Assembly (NCBI GenBank): GCA_902624315.1
Contig: CACNXC010000002.1
Location: 124,001 to 188,000, forward strand
DNA length: 64,000 nt
Direction of reading: 5' to 3'
Source: an uncultured Pelagibacteraceae bacterium
Lineage (GTDB): Bacteria; Pseudomonadota; Alphaproteobacteria; Pelagibacterales; Pelagibacteraceae
How positions within the stretch are numbered: the first letter of the stretch is position 1; each line of letters opens with the position of its first letter. This document shows, in pieces, positions 48,697-58,247 of this stretch. The notes beneath the pieces were generated by a model, which saw only the letters and a list, made by a program, of their open reading frames with translations, was not told where the DNA came from and searched no databases. The translations under genes were made by a program, and so were the position numbers.

Positions 48697-50517
48697 ATGT
48701 GTGGAATAATTGGAATTAATAGCAATAAACCCGTATCAGCAACTATAATTAATTCTTTAAAAAAATTAGAATATAGAGGTTATGACTCAGCTGGAATAGC
48801 AACCTTATATGATGGATTAATAAATGAAGTAAAATATGAGGGCAGAGTAGAAAATTTGGAAAAAAATTCCTTAGTTCAAAGCATGGAGGGAACTATTGGT
48901 ATTGGTCATGTTCGATGGGCAACACATGGGCTCCCCAATAGTATTAATGCACACCCGCACTCTTCTCAGAATGTTTCTATTGTTCATAATGGAATTATTG
49001 AAAATTCAACAATTTTAAAAAAATTTTTAATTGGGAAAGGTCACAAATTTAAATCTCAAACTGATACAGAGGTAATAGTTCATTTAATTACTGAAAATCT
49101 TAAAACAGAAAACATTGTTAATTCAATTCAAAAAACTTTGAAATCTTTACATGGAAGCTTTGCACTTGGTATAATTTTTAAAGATCAACCAGATTTAATT
49201 GTTGGTGCAAGAAGAGGTTCACCATTAGCTGTTGGTTATGGTCCTAATGAAAATTATCTGGGTTCAGACTCCTATGCGCTTAAATCGATGACAAATAAAA
49301 TTACCTATTTAAATGATGGTGAATTTTGCATTATTAAAAAAGATCACGTTGAATTTTTTAGTGAGGAAGGAACCAAAATTAATAAAAAAGTTTTAGAATT
49401 GTCATCTACAGAAGAAAAATATGACAAAGGTGATTACAAACATTTTATGGCTAAAGAAATTGAAGAACAACCAAACACAATTAGAAATGGAATTAATGAG
49501 TATATTGATATGTCAAATAAAGATATTAATATTTATAACTTTCCTTGGAAAAGTAATGAGATTACATCAATAACCTTGATTGGATGTGGAACAGCGTATC
49601 ATTCATGTTTAATGGCAAAATATTGGTTTGAGGAAATAACGTCATTAGATGTTAATATAGATATAGCATCTGAATTTAGATACAGAAAAAATAGATTTAA
49701 GAAAGATACACTTTATGTATTTGTCTCACAATCTGGAGAAACAGCAGATACTTATGCTGCTTTAGATCTTTGTAAACAAAGCGGTGTTAAAACATGTGCA
49801 GTTGTTAATGTGGTGGAAAGCTCGATTGCAAGAGACTCTGAATTTGTATTACCAATACATTGTGGAACTGAAATAGGTGTTGCTTCAACTAAAGCTTTTC
49901 TTGGACAAATATTAATTTTATATATTTTAGCTTTAAAACTTGCTTTATTGAGAAAAGATATTGAAAAGACTCATTTTGAAAATAAAATTAATGATCTTAA
50001 AAATTTACCAAAACTTGTTGAGCAAACATTATTGATAGATAACAAAATACAAACAATTTCAAATACTTTTAATGATGCAAAGGGTTCTATGTTTTTGGGA
50101 CGTGGTTTTTCTTATCCGATTGCTCTTGAAGGTGCATTAAAACTTAAGGAACTTTCATACATTCATGCAGAGGGGTATCCTGCAGGAGAAATGAAACATG
50201 GACCTCTTGCCTTAATAGAGGAGGGTATGCCAGTTGTAGTTTTGGCTCCAAGAGATAATTATTATAAAAAAACAATTTCAAATATGCAGGAGGTAATTGC
50301 AAGGGGGGCTAAAGTTTTATTGATCACAAATAAAAGTAAAGATGAGGTAATTTCAGAAAATATTTGGGAGAAAATCGAGGTTGAAAGCACTAATGAGGAC
50401 CTACTACCTTTTCTTTTAACCATTCCGTTGCAAAAATTAGCTTATTATTCAGCGCTAAAAAAAGGTTATGATATAGATAAGCCCAGAAATTTAGCAAAGT
50501 CAGTAACTGTAGAGTAA
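48697..50517 (+). CDS. glmS: Glutamine--fructose-6-phosphate aminotransferase (isomerizing)
   Basis: The 606-residue protein has the full two-domain GlmS layout. The N-terminal glutaminase starts MCGIIGINS with Cys2 as nucleophile and includes VRWATHG and HPHSSQ. Two SIS sugar-isomerase domains follow from about 275 (CGTAYHSCL, SQSGETADTYAAL, STKAFLGQ, LGRGFSYPIALEGALKLKELSY) and the chain ends DKPRNLAKSVTVE. It makes glucosamine-6-phosphate for peptidoglycan and lipopolysaccharide. It is co-transcribed with the GlmU acetyltransferase domain just upstream and is followed 4 nt later by an FkbM gene. I see no glmS ribozyme. Confidence 0.96.
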   Translation: MCGIIGINSNKPVSATIINSLKKLEYRGYDSAGIATLYDGLINEVKYEGRVENLEKNSLVQSMEGTIGIGHVRWATHGLPNSINAHPHSSQNVSIVHNGIIENSTILKKFLIGKGHKFKSQTDTEVIVHLITENLKTENIVNSIQKTLKSLHGSFALGIIFKDQPDLIVGARRGSPLAVGYGPNENYLGSDSYALKSMTNKITYLNDGEFCIIKKDHVEFFSEEGTKINKKVLELSSTEEKYDKGDYKHFMAKEIEEQPNTIRNGINEYIDMSNKDINIYNFPWKSNEITSITLIGCGTAYHSCLMAKYWFEEITSLDVNIDIASEFRYRKNRFKKDTLYVFVSQSGETADTYAALDLCKQSGVKTCAVVNVVESSIARDSEFVLPIHCGTEIGVASTKAFLGQILILYILALKLALLRKDIEKTHFENKINDLKNLPKLVEQTLLIDNKIQTISNTFNDAKGSMFLGRGFSYPIALEGALKLKELSYIHAEGYPAGEMKHGPLALIEEGMPVVVLAPRDNYYKKTISNMQEVIARGAKVLLITNKSKDEVISENIWEKIEVESTNEDLLPFLLTIPLQKLAYYSALKKGYDIDKPRNLAKSVTVE

Positions 50518-50521
50518 AAAT

Positions 50522-51337
50522 TTGTTTAAAATAAACTTTAATAATGAAAAAGTAGAGTTTCATAGATTAGCTGTAACTGCAAAAAAAAATAAATTAAATC
50601 ACAAAGAGTGCTTGATGCAGGCCTTTAATCAAAACGTTTTGGTAGAAGATAATAAAGATTTATTAAAAAATTTTATTGATAGTTTTGATAAAATAGAAAA
50701 AGTTTATTCTCAATTATATCAAGATGCTTTCGCATCATTTTTAATAGGAGATAAATATGAAAAAAGTTATCTTGAATTTGGCGCTACTGATGGTTTAGAT
50801 TTATCAAATTCTTATTTACTTGAAAACTCATATAATTGGAAAGGTGTGTTATCAGAACCAAGTGTTCAGTGGCACGAATTATTAAAAAAAAACAGAAATA
50901 ATACTCAAATAATAACAAAGTGTATTTGGAAAGAGTCAGGAAAAAAATTGGATTTTTTTATGTCAGATAATGGTGAACTTTCTACTTTAAAAGATTTCGT
51001 TGAAAGTGATAAAACTTCAATGCCAGGTAATACTGATTTAAGAAAAAAAAGTGGAAAAATGATTTCTGTTGAAACAATATCTTTAAATGACGTAATAAAA
51101 GAATATTTTCGTGATATTTGTCCATCTTATATATCTATTGATACCGAAGGTTCAGAGTATGAGATTTTAAAATCATTTAACTTAAATAAATTTAGACCAA
51201 AATTTTTTACTATTGAGCACAATTTCACAGAAAATGAGTCAAAAATTGATGAACTTTTAATTATTAATGGTTATGTGAGAATTTTTAGAAAATTAACTAG
51301 TTTTGATGCTTGGTATATTCAAAAAGAAGATCTTTAA
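50522..51337 (+). CDS. FkbM-family methyltransferase
   Basis: A 271-residue protein starting at a TTG 4 nt after glmS. After an N-terminal helical part of about 70 residues comes the FkbM core: YSQLYQDAFASFLIGDKYEKSYLEFGATDGLDLSNS (motif I with E-G-D), WKGVLSEPSVQWHELL, and SYISIDTEGSEYEILKSF near 205-222, the signature IDTEGxE. FkbM enzymes methylate hydroxyl groups of sugars or polyketides. Here a glycan acceptor is most likely, given glmS and the GlmU domain upstream, but that is inference. Confidence 0.8.
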   Translation: MFKINFNNEKVEFHRLAVTAKKNKLNHKECLMQAFNQNVLVEDNKDLLKNFIDSFDKIEKVYSQLYQDAFASFLIGDKYEKSYLEFGATDGLDLSNSYLLENSYNWKGVLSEPSVQWHELLKKNRNNTQIITKCIWKESGKKLDFFMSDNGELSTLKDFVESDKTSMPGNTDLRKKSGKMISVETISLNDVIKEYFRDICPSYISIDTEGSEYEILKSFNLNKFRPKFFTIEHNFTENESKIDELLIINGYVRIFRKLTSFDAWYIQKEDL

Positions 51338-51389
51338 TTGGATAAGTTGAATAATAATAAAATTCTGATACAACAATCTTGAGTTGAAT

Positions 51390-52769
51390 ATGAAAAATTG
51401 GAAAGTAAATAGTTGGAGAAAATATCCAGTTAAACATATCCCGGAATATCCGGATAAAAAAGAATTGGATCAAGTTTTGAATAAAATTAAAACTTTTCCA
51501 CCTTTGGTTTTTGCTGGAGAAACAAGACATTTGAAACAACAACTTGCTGAAGTTGTGGATGGAAAAGCTTTTTTATTACAAGGTGGAGATTGTGCTGAGA
51601 GTTTTGCAGAATTTCATCCTGACAATATAAGAGATACATTTAAAGTTATTCTTCAAATGTCCTTAGTATTAACTTACTCAGCATCGTTACCGGTTGTTAA
51701 ACTTGGAAGGATAGCTGGTCAGTTTTCAAAACCAAGAAGTGCTCCTACTGAAATACAGGGCGGTAAAGAATTACCAAGTTATTTAGGTGACAATATAAAT
51801 GCTATCGATTTTACAGAAAAAGCAAGAAGACCAGATCCAAAAAGAATGTTCAAAGCTTATTCACAATCAGCATCAACTCTAAATATTTTAAGAGCTTTTT
51901 CTAAAGGAGGTTTTGCAGATCTAAATAAAGTCCATCTATGGAACTTAGATTATATTAAGAAAAGTCCTCAAGCTAAAAAATTTAAAGAGTTAGAGGATAA
52001 AATTGCCGATGCATTAGCATTCATGGAAGCTTGTGGAATAACTTCAGATTTTAATAATAGATTATATACAGTTAATTTCTGGACCTCACATGAAGCTTTA
52101 CATTTACCTTTCGAGGAAAGCATGACTAGAATTGATTCTACTACTGGAGAATACCATGATACCTCAGCTCACTTTGTCTGGATTGGGGACAGAACAAGAC
52201 AGATTGATGGTGGACATGTAGAATTTTGTAAAGGAATTGAAAATCCCATAGGAATAAAATGTGGACCAACTTCTAAGCCAGACGAAATTGCAAAAATTTG
52301 TGAATTAATTAATCCAAATAATGAAAAGGGGAAAATTACATTAATATCTAGATTTGGTCATAAAAATGTTGAGAAATTTTTACCAAAATTAATTAGAGGA
52401 ATTAAAAAAGAAGGTTTAAATGTTGTTTGGTCATGTGATCCAATGCATGGAAATACAATTAAATCAACAACAGGTTTTAAAACAAGACCGTTTAATGATG
52501 TTGTTAGTGAGGTTAAAAATGTATTTGCTGTTCACCAGTCTGAAGGTTCATATGCTGGTGGTTTACACGTTGAAATGACTGGACAAGATGTGACAGAGTG
52601 TACAGGGGGTGCAAGAAAAATATCTGATGCTGACTTATCCAGTAGATATCACACTCATTGTGATCCTCGTTTAAACTCAGATCAAGCAATTGAATTAGCA
52701 TTTTTAATTTCTGATGAGATTAAAAAGAATAGCAGCTATTCAAAAAATGCTATTCAAGCGGCATCTTAG
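51390..52769 (+). CDS. aroG: Class II 3-deoxy-7-phosphoheptulonate (DAHP) synthase
   Basis: I use the ATG at 51390 (MKNWKVNSWRKYP, 459 residues) rather than the TTG two codons earlier. The plant/actinobacterial-type class II DAHP synthase motifs are strong: FLLQGGDCAESFAEF near 58-73, KLGRIAGQFSKPRS, ERTRQIDGGHVEFCKG-like region near 270-285, WSCDPMHGNT near 350 and HVEMTGQDVTECTGG near 396. It condenses PEP and erythrose-4-phosphate, the first step to aromatic amino acids. It stands alone on its message between FkbM and nadE. Allosteric control cannot be judged. Confidence 0.94.
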   Translation: MKNWKVNSWRKYPVKHIPEYPDKKELDQVLNKIKTFPPLVFAGETRHLKQQLAEVVDGKAFLLQGGDCAESFAEFHPDNIRDTFKVILQMSLVLTYSASLPVVKLGRIAGQFSKPRSAPTEIQGGKELPSYLGDNINAIDFTEKARRPDPKRMFKAYSQSASTLNILRAFSKGGFADLNKVHLWNLDYIKKSPQAKKFKELEDKIADALAFMEACGITSDFNNRLYTVNFWTSHEALHLPFEESMTRIDSTTGEYHDTSAHFVWIGDRTRQIDGGHVEFCKGIENPIGIKCGPTSKPDEIAKICELINPNNEKGKITLISRFGHKNVEKFLPKLIRGIKKEGLNVVWSCDPMHGNTIKSTTGFKTRPFNDVVSEVKNVFAVHQSEGSYAGGLHVEMTGQDVTECTGGARKISDADLSSRYHTHCDPRLNSDQAIELAFLISDEIKKNSSYSKNAIQAAS

Positions 52770-52808
52770 ACTGTTGTTTTCAAATCAATATAAATTAAAT
52801 AATAAGCT

Positions 52809-53546
52809 ATGAACCCTGGAGAAAAAGTAAAATATATATCAAATTGGATCAAGAGTTATGTTGATCAAATGCCAAATAAAGCTCAATCTTTAGTGATTGG
52901 TATCTCAGGAGGTATTGACTCCTCTGTCTCAAGTACTTTAAGTGCAATGACAGGTTTAAAAACAATCGTTTTAACTATGCCAATAAAACAAAAAGTAAAT
53001 CAGCATGATTTAAGCTTAAAGCACCAAGAGTGGTTAACAAAAAAATTTAAAAATGTTGAAGCTTATACTATTAGTTTAGATAAATTATTTGAAACATTTT
53101 CATCTACTTTAAATAAGTTTGACAATGAGCATGGTTATGCGAATTCTAGAGCAAGGTTAAGAATGACAACTCTTTACCAAGTAGCTGCAGCTAACAAAGG
53201 TATTGTTGTTGGAACTGGAAATAAAGTTGAAGATTTTGGTGTTGGTTTTTACACAAAATATGGTGATGGAGGTGTTGATATTTCCCCAATAGCAGACTGT
53301 AACAAAACAGAAGTATGGGAATTAGGTAAAGAACTTGGAATATTAAAAGAGATAATTGATGCTCCACCAACTGATGGATTGTGGGATGATGGCAGAACAG
53401 ATGAGGGTCAATTAGGATTTAATTATAGTGAGTTAGAAGATGCAATGAGCAACCCGAACTCACCACACAGAGACCAATACGAAAAAATTAGAAATCAAAA
53501 CTTGCATAAAATGGAGCCTATTCCAGTTTGCAAGATTCCTAGTTAA
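52809..53546 (+). CDS. nadE: NH3-dependent NAD synthetase
   Basis: A 245-residue protein with the PP-loop ATP-pyrophosphatase motif GISGGIDSSVSS at 30-41, RARLRMTTLYQVAAANKGIVVGTGNKVEDFGVGFYTKYGDGGVDI in the middle and PPTDGLWDDGRTDEGQLG near the end. It amidates deamido-NAD in the cytoplasm. It has no nitrilase-type glutaminase domain (such enzymes are about 550 residues), so it uses free ammonium. That suits an organism that gains ammonium from taurine and amino acids. Confidence 0.94.
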   Translation: MNPGEKVKYISNWIKSYVDQMPNKAQSLVIGISGGIDSSVSSTLSAMTGLKTIVLTMPIKQKVNQHDLSLKHQEWLTKKFKNVEAYTISLDKLFETFSSTLNKFDNEHGYANSRARLRMTTLYQVAAANKGIVVGTGNKVEDFGVGFYTKYGDGGVDISPIADCNKTEVWELGKELGILKEIIDAPPTDGLWDDGRTDEGQLGFNYSELEDAMSNPNSPHRDQYEKIRNQNLHKMEPIPVCKIPS

Positions 53547-53594
53547 TCAATTAGATTAACAAATCACCAAATAAGGTATATTTCTTAATCATAG

Positions 53595-54941
53595 ATGATG
53601 GATATTTTTTTAACAAACAATTTAACAAATAAAAAAGAGCAATTCATTCCAAAAGATAGAGAAAAAATAGGAATGTATGTTTGCGGACCTACTGTATATG
53701 ATGATCCACATATTGGTAATGCAAGACCTTTAGTTGTTTTTGATATCTTATTTAGAATACTTAAAAATAATTTTTCAAAAGTAACTTATGTTAGAAATAT
53801 AACTGATATTGATGATAAAATTATCAAATCGTCTCAAGAACAAAAAATTTCCACAAAAGAACTTACTGAAAAAGTGACTTCAAGCTTTTTAAAAGATTGT
53901 GAATTTTTAAATTGTGAAAATCCAACTCATCAACCTAAAGCTACCGAACATATAGACCTAATGATAGAGATGATTACAGAACTTATTGAAAAAGGTTTTG
54001 CTTATGAAAATCAAAAACATGTATATTTTGAAGTAAACAAATTTGCTGATTATGGAAAATTATCAAATAAAAATTTAGACGAGTTGATTGCTGGATCAAG
54101 AATAGAAATTAGTGAAAATAAAAAAAATTCTGAGGATTTTGTTTTATGGAAACCGTCAACTGATGATGAACCTTACTGGGAGTCTCCCTGGGGAAAAGGT
54201 AGACCTGGTTGGCATTTAGAATGTTCTGCAATGTCTAAAAAATTTTTGGGCAATGAATTTGATATTCACGGGGGCGGTATAGATTTAATTTTTCCACATC
54301 ACGAAAATGAAATTGCTCAATCTAGATGTGCAAATGAAACAAAAGTTTTTGCAAAATATTGGATCCATAACGCGTTTATCACAATGTCTAATGAGAAAAT
54401 GGCTAAGTCCCAAGGAAATATCTTAAAGATTAAAGATTTTAGAAATAAGATTAGTGGTCAGATTATTAGATTGGCTCTAATGAGCACACATTACAAACAA
54501 CCACTTGATTGGAATGATAAGTTATTAAGTGATTGTGAAAATACTTTAGACAAATGGTACAGAGTCTATTCATCTGATTTAAAATCAATTAAAGTTCCAG
54601 ATAAAATTTTAAAGCCATTATATGAAGATTTGAACACACCTGGTTATATTGCAAACCTTCACAATTTATTTGAAAAAGCCACTAAAGGTGAAGGCATAGA
54701 CTTATTCATATCAGCATGTAAATTTATAGGTTTGATGAATGAAAGTACTGAGCAATGGAATGACTTTAAAAAGAATAAAGCATCTATTAGTGAGTCTGAA
54801 ATTAAAAACATGCTTAGTTTAAGAGATAAAGCTAGAGAAAATAAGAATTATAAAGAAGCAGATAGAATTAGAGATGAACTTTATGACAAAGGTGTTTTAA
54901 TAGAAGACAAAGATGGTAAAACACTCTGGAAATTTAAATGA
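53595..54941 (+). CDS. cysS: Cysteinyl-tRNA synthetase
   Basis: A 448-residue class I synthetase with CGPTVYDDPHIGNAR near 29-43 (zinc cysteine and the HIGH-type motif HIGN), further zinc ligands in GWHLECSAMSKKFLG and PHHENEIAQS, and the KMSKS loop as KMAKSQGN near 270. The DALR and C-terminal tRNA-binding region ends EADRIRDELYDKGVLIEDKDGKTLWK, the usual terminus. It is slightly shorter than the E. coli enzyme (461). It overlaps cimA by 4 nt, forming a unit with it and the following methyltransferase gene. Confidence 0.95.
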   Translation: MMDIFLTNNLTNKKEQFIPKDREKIGMYVCGPTVYDDPHIGNARPLVVFDILFRILKNNFSKVTYVRNITDIDDKIIKSSQEQKISTKELTEKVTSSFLKDCEFLNCENPTHQPKATEHIDLMIEMITELIEKGFAYENQKHVYFEVNKFADYGKLSNKNLDELIAGSRIEISENKKNSEDFVLWKPSTDDEPYWESPWGKGRPGWHLECSAMSKKFLGNEFDIHGGGIDLIFPHHENEIAQSRCANETKVFAKYWIHNAFITMSNEKMAKSQGNILKIKDFRNKISGQIIRLALMSTHYKQPLDWNDKLLSDCENTLDKWYRVYSSDLKSIKVPDKILKPLYEDLNTPGYIANLHNLFEKATKGEGIDLFISACKFIGLMNESTEQWNDFKKNKASISESEIKNMLSLRDKARENKNYKEADRIRDELYDKGVLIEDKDGKTLWKFK

Positions 54942-56539
54942 GCAAAGAAAGATTATACATATTTGATACAACTCTTAGAGATGGAGCTCAAACTCAGGGT
55001 GTTGACTTTTCTTTGGAGGATAAAGAAAAAATCGCCTCAGCTTTAGATAATTTAGGTGTTGATTATATTGAAGCAGGATGGCCTGGTGCTAATCCAACAG
55101 ATACAGAATTTTTTCAAAAGAAACATAATTTTAAAAACTCAAAGCTAACATCTTTTGGGATGACTAAAAGATCTGGAAGAAGTGCAGAAAATGATACTGG
55201 TTTATCAGCACTCATGAATTCAAATACCTCTGCTGTTTGTTTGGTAGGAAAGTCCTGGGATTTTCATGTTGATGTAGCTTTAGGAATAACAAATGATGAA
55301 AATTTAGATAATATTTCTGAAAGTGCCAAACATTTTGTAAAAGCAAAAAAAGAATTCATGTTTGATGCAGAGCATTTTTTTGATGGTTATAAAGCAAATC
55401 CAAAATATGCATTGTCTTGTATAAAGGCTGCATATGATCAAGGTGCAAGATGGATCGTTTTATGTGATACGAATGGAGGAACATTGCCTCACGAAGTTAC
55501 ACAAATAATTACCGAAGTTTCTAAAGTTGTTCCAGGAAAGAACCTGGGAATCCATGCACATAATGATACTGGCAATGCAGTTGCAAATTCATTAGCTGCA
55601 GTATTATCTGGAGTGAGACAAATTCAAGGAACAATCAATGGTTTGGGTGAAAGATGTGGTAATGCGAATTTAATGTCATTGATTCCAACATTTTTTTTGA
55701 AAAAAGATTTCTCATCTCAATTTGAAATCAGTATTAAATCAGAAAACATTAAAAATTTAACTGAATGTTCACGACTATTAGATGAAATTTTAAACAGAAA
55801 ACCTAATCAGCATTTACCTTATGTTGGTGCTGCAGCATTTTCACATAAAGGAGGATTACATGTTTCTGCTGTGCAAAAAGATCCAAAAACTTATGAGCAT
55901 ATCAATCCAGAGGAAGTTGGTAATACTAGAAATATTGTTGTTTCAGATCAATCTGGAAAATCAAATATAATATCTAGATTAAAGAGTATCAAAATTAACA
56001 TTGAGGAAAGTGATCCAAAAATCAAAAAGTTATTAGACGAAGTCAAGGATAGAGAATTTATTGGCTATAGTTATGATGGGGCTGATGCCTCGTTTGAGTT
56101 GTTAGCTAGAAGAATTATTGGAGAAATACCAAGGTATATTTCAATTAATGAATATGATGTTTCTGTTAAAAAAAATAAGTCTGGAGAAATAGTTTCTTCT
56201 GCAAAAGCTCAATTAGAAGTGGATGGAGAAAAAATTATGTGCGAAGGAGAGGGGAATGGACCAGTGAATGCATTAGATAATGCTATTAGACAAAACGTTG
56301 ATAGACTGGCAAAATATTCAAAATATCTTAAAGATTTAAAACTTGTTGATTATAAAGTAAGAATTCTAAATACAGGAACAGAGGCTGTTACCAGAGTGTC
56401 TATTGAAAGCACAGACTCAAAGGGACAGAATTGGTTTACTATTGGTGTATCGACAAACATAATTGATGCTTCGTTTAAAGCATTAATTGATAGTTTGGAT
56501 TATAAATTATTTAAAGATAATGCTCCAGCTAGTAAATAG
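54938..56539 (+). CDS. cimA: Citramalate synthase
   Basis: A 533-residue HMGL/LeuA-family enzyme with FDTTLRDGAQTQGVDFSLEDK near the start, HAHNDTGNAVANSLAAVLSGVRQIQGTINGLGERCGNANL near 205-245 (metal-binding HxH and catalytic residues) and GLHVSAVQKDPKTYEHI. A LeuA-type allosteric domain occupies the last 130 residues. The early residues YIEAGWPGANPTD and overall length mark the citramalate group, which joins pyruvate and acetyl-CoA to start isoleucine synthesis without threonine. The start overlaps the cysS stop (ATGA) and the stop directly precedes the TrmJ-like gene. Confidence 0.9.
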   Translation: MSKERLYIFDTTLRDGAQTQGVDFSLEDKEKIASALDNLGVDYIEAGWPGANPTDTEFFQKKHNFKNSKLTSFGMTKRSGRSAENDTGLSALMNSNTSAVCLVGKSWDFHVDVALGITNDENLDNISESAKHFVKAKKEFMFDAEHFFDGYKANPKYALSCIKAAYDQGARWIVLCDTNGGTLPHEVTQIITEVSKVVPGKNLGIHAHNDTGNAVANSLAAVLSGVRQIQGTINGLGERCGNANLMSLIPTFFLKKDFSSQFEISIKSENIKNLTECSRLLDEILNRKPNQHLPYVGAAAFSHKGGLHVSAVQKDPKTYEHINPEEVGNTRNIVVSDQSGKSNIISRLKSIKINIEESDPKIKKLLDEVKDREFIGYSYDGADASFELLARRIIGEIPRYISINEYDVSVKKNKSGEIVSSAKAQLEVDGEKIMCEGEGNGPVNALDNAIRQNVDRLAKYSKYLKDLKLVDYKVRILNTGTEAVTRVSIESTDSKGQNWFTIGVSTNIIDASFKALIDSLDYKLFKDNAPASK

Positions 56540-57253
56540 ATGTGTAAAAATAACATCTCATTTATTTTACACAAACCTCAATTGTCAGAAAATATTGGTG
56601 CATGTGCTAGAGCAATAAAAAATTTTGATTTTAAAAAATTAGTTTTAATAAATCCAAAGCCTATTTTTCCAAATGATAAAATCTTAGCCACATCAGTTGG
56701 TGCAAAAGACGTCATTAATCAAAGTAAAAAATACGATAATTTAGAAAAAGCTTTAGAAAAGATTGACATTTTAATTGCTACTTCAGCAAGATTTAGAAAT
56801 AAGAATATAAAACATATTAATTTAGAAGACTTAAAAAAGATTAATTTTAAGAAGAAGGTTGGTTTTTTATTTGGGTCAGAAGCATCAGGTTTATCAAATG
56901 ATGAAGTTAGTTATGCCAATTACACTTTACAAATACCAAGTAATCCAAATTTCAAGTCTTTAAACTTATCTCATAGTTTAATTATAATTGCACAATATGT
57001 AGATAGTCTTATTAAATTAAAAAAAATTCCGTTTAAAAAATCAAAAAAGGTTAAATCAGCAAGTAAAAAAGAAATTCAATCAATGTTAGGCCTTTGCATT
57101 AAAAATTTAGATGAAATAAATTTTTTTAGACCTAAAGAGAAGAGACCCAAAATGCTAGAAAACCTTAGAAACATTTTTTACAAAATGGACTTATCTGATA
57201 AAGAAACACGTATATTATCTGGTGTATTTGCAAGTTTGGGTAAAAAACGTTGA
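56540..57253 (+). CDS. SpoU/TrmJ-family tRNA 2'-O-methyltransferase
   Basis: A 237-residue SPOUT methyltransferase. Motif 1 is LSENIGACARAIKNFDFKKLVLINP, motif 2 is VGFLFGSEASGLSNDEVSYA, and motif 3 is IPSNPNFKSLNLSHSLIIIAQYV, the trefoil-knot signature. The C-terminal basic helical tail (FKKSKKVKSASKKEIQSM ... FRPKEKRPKMLENLRNIF) matches TrmJ, which methylates position 32 of tRNA. It begins at the base after the cimA stop. A TrmL/TrmH-type target remains possible. Confidence 0.82.
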   Translation: MCKNNISFILHKPQLSENIGACARAIKNFDFKKLVLINPKPIFPNDKILATSVGAKDVINQSKKYDNLEKALEKIDILIATSARFRNKNIKHINLEDLKKINFKKKVGFLFGSEASGLSNDEVSYANYTLQIPSNPNFKSLNLSHSLIIIAQYVDSLIKLKKIPFKKSKKVKSASKKEIQSMLGLCIKNLDEINFFRPKEKRPKMLENLRNIFYKMDLSDKETRILSGVFASLGKKR

Positions 57254-57281
57254 TTGACAAAATAATGAGTAAGTTTATAAA
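57254..57281 (+). promoter_or_regulatory. Predicted rpsD promoter, very short leader
   Basis: A perfect TTGACA (57254-57259), a 16-nt spacer and TATAAA (57276-57281) lie immediately upstream of rpsD. The start of transcription would be about 57288, only some six bases before the ATG at 57294, and no ribosome binding site is present. Confidence 0.6.
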
Positions 57282-57293
57282 GCCCTCTATTAA

Positions 57294-57911
57294 ATGACTA
57301 AAAGATTAAACTCTAAACATAAAGTTGACAGAAGATTAAAAGTAAATCTCTGGGGAAGACCTAAAAGCCCGTTTAATACAAGAGCCTATGGACCAGGACA
57401 ACATGGTCAAACGAAAACTTCAAAACCTTCTGATTATGGAATTCAGCTACAAGCAAAACAAAAACTAAAAGCTTATTATGGAAATATTAATGAGAGACAA
57501 TTTAGAAATATTTATAAAAAAGCTAGTATGCTTAAAGGTGACACGAGTGAAAACCTAATTGGTTTATTGGAAAGAAGATTAGATGCAGTGATATATAGGG
57601 CAAAGTTTGCAACTACAATTTTTTCTGCAAGACAATTAATCAACCATGGACATGTAAAAGTTAATGGAAAAAAAGTAAATATTTCTAGTTATTCTGTTAG
57701 AGAAGAAGACTCTATAGAAATTAGAGATAAGTCAAAACAACTTGCAATAATCGACATTGCATTAGCTAGTAAAGAGAGAGAAGCTCCAGAATATATTCAA
57801 ATGGATGAAAAAAATAAAAAATTTAAGTTTGTTAGAATTCCAAAATTTGAGGAAGTACCATACCCAGTTGTTATGGAGCCAAATTTAGTAATTGAATATT
57901 ACTCTAGATAA
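57294..57911 (+). CDS. rpsD: 30S ribosomal protein S4
   Basis: The 205-residue protein has the standard S4 length and regions: [102 protein letters not shown] (the S4 RNA-binding domain) and the C-terminal [19 protein letters not shown]4 starts assembly of the small ribosomal subunit by binding 16S rRNA. The zinc-binding cysteines of some S4 proteins are absent. It has its own strong promoter and, unusually for many bacteria but typical of alphaproteobacteria, stands away from the alpha operon. Confidence 0.98.
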   Translation: MTKRLNSKHKVDRRLKVNLWGRPKSPFNTRAYGPGQHGQTKTSKPSDYGIQLQAKQKLKAYYGNINERQFRNIYKKASMLKGDTSENLIGLLERRLDAVIYRAKFATTIFSARQLINHGHVKVNGKKVNISSYSVREEDSIEIRDKSKQLAIIDIALASKEREAPEYIQMDEKNKKFKFVRIPKFEEVPYPVVMEPNLVIEYYSR

Positions 57912-57914
57912 TAA

Positions 57915-58247
57915 TTATTTTTTATAGTTAATACCTTTATCATCAAATACTTTTTTTAATTCTCCACTTTCATACATTTCTTTGATGATATCACATCCAC
58001 CTATAAATTCTTTTTTGATGTAAAGTTGAGGGATTGTTGGCCAATCACTAAAAACTTTAATTCCATCTCTCAAAGATTGATCTTCTAATACATTTACACC
58101 TTTAAAATTTATTTCTAATATTTTAAGTATATTTGAGACAGTCATTGAAAAACCACATTGTGGTTGATCTGGAGTGCCTTTCATAAAAAGGCATACATCA
58201 TTAGTATCAATATGATTTTGAATTAAACTTTTTGTTTGATCATCCAT
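57915..58247 (-). CDS. grxD: Monothiol glutaredoxin (Grx4/GrxD type)
   Basis: A 110-residue monothiol glutaredoxin with the CGFS active site at 31-34 in KGTPDQPQCGFSMTV, WPTIPQLYIKKEFIGGCDI with the cis-Pro and glutathione-binding GGCD. It carries and inserts 2Fe-2S clusters together with a BolA partner, which is encoded just upstream and shares one base with this gene. It is the last gene of the pur-bolA-grxD run on the minus strand. Confidence 0.96.
   Translation of the reverse strand: MDDQTKSLIQNHIDTNDVCLFMKGTPDQPQCGFSMTVSNILKILEINFKGVNVLEDQSLRDGIKVFSDWPTIPQLYIKKEFIGGCDIIKEMYESGELKKVFDDKGINYKK

Noticed and set aside
48600-48720. glmS ribozyme or other riboswitch before glmS
   Set aside because: Only 2 nt separate the upstream gene from glmS, so there is no leader to hold one.
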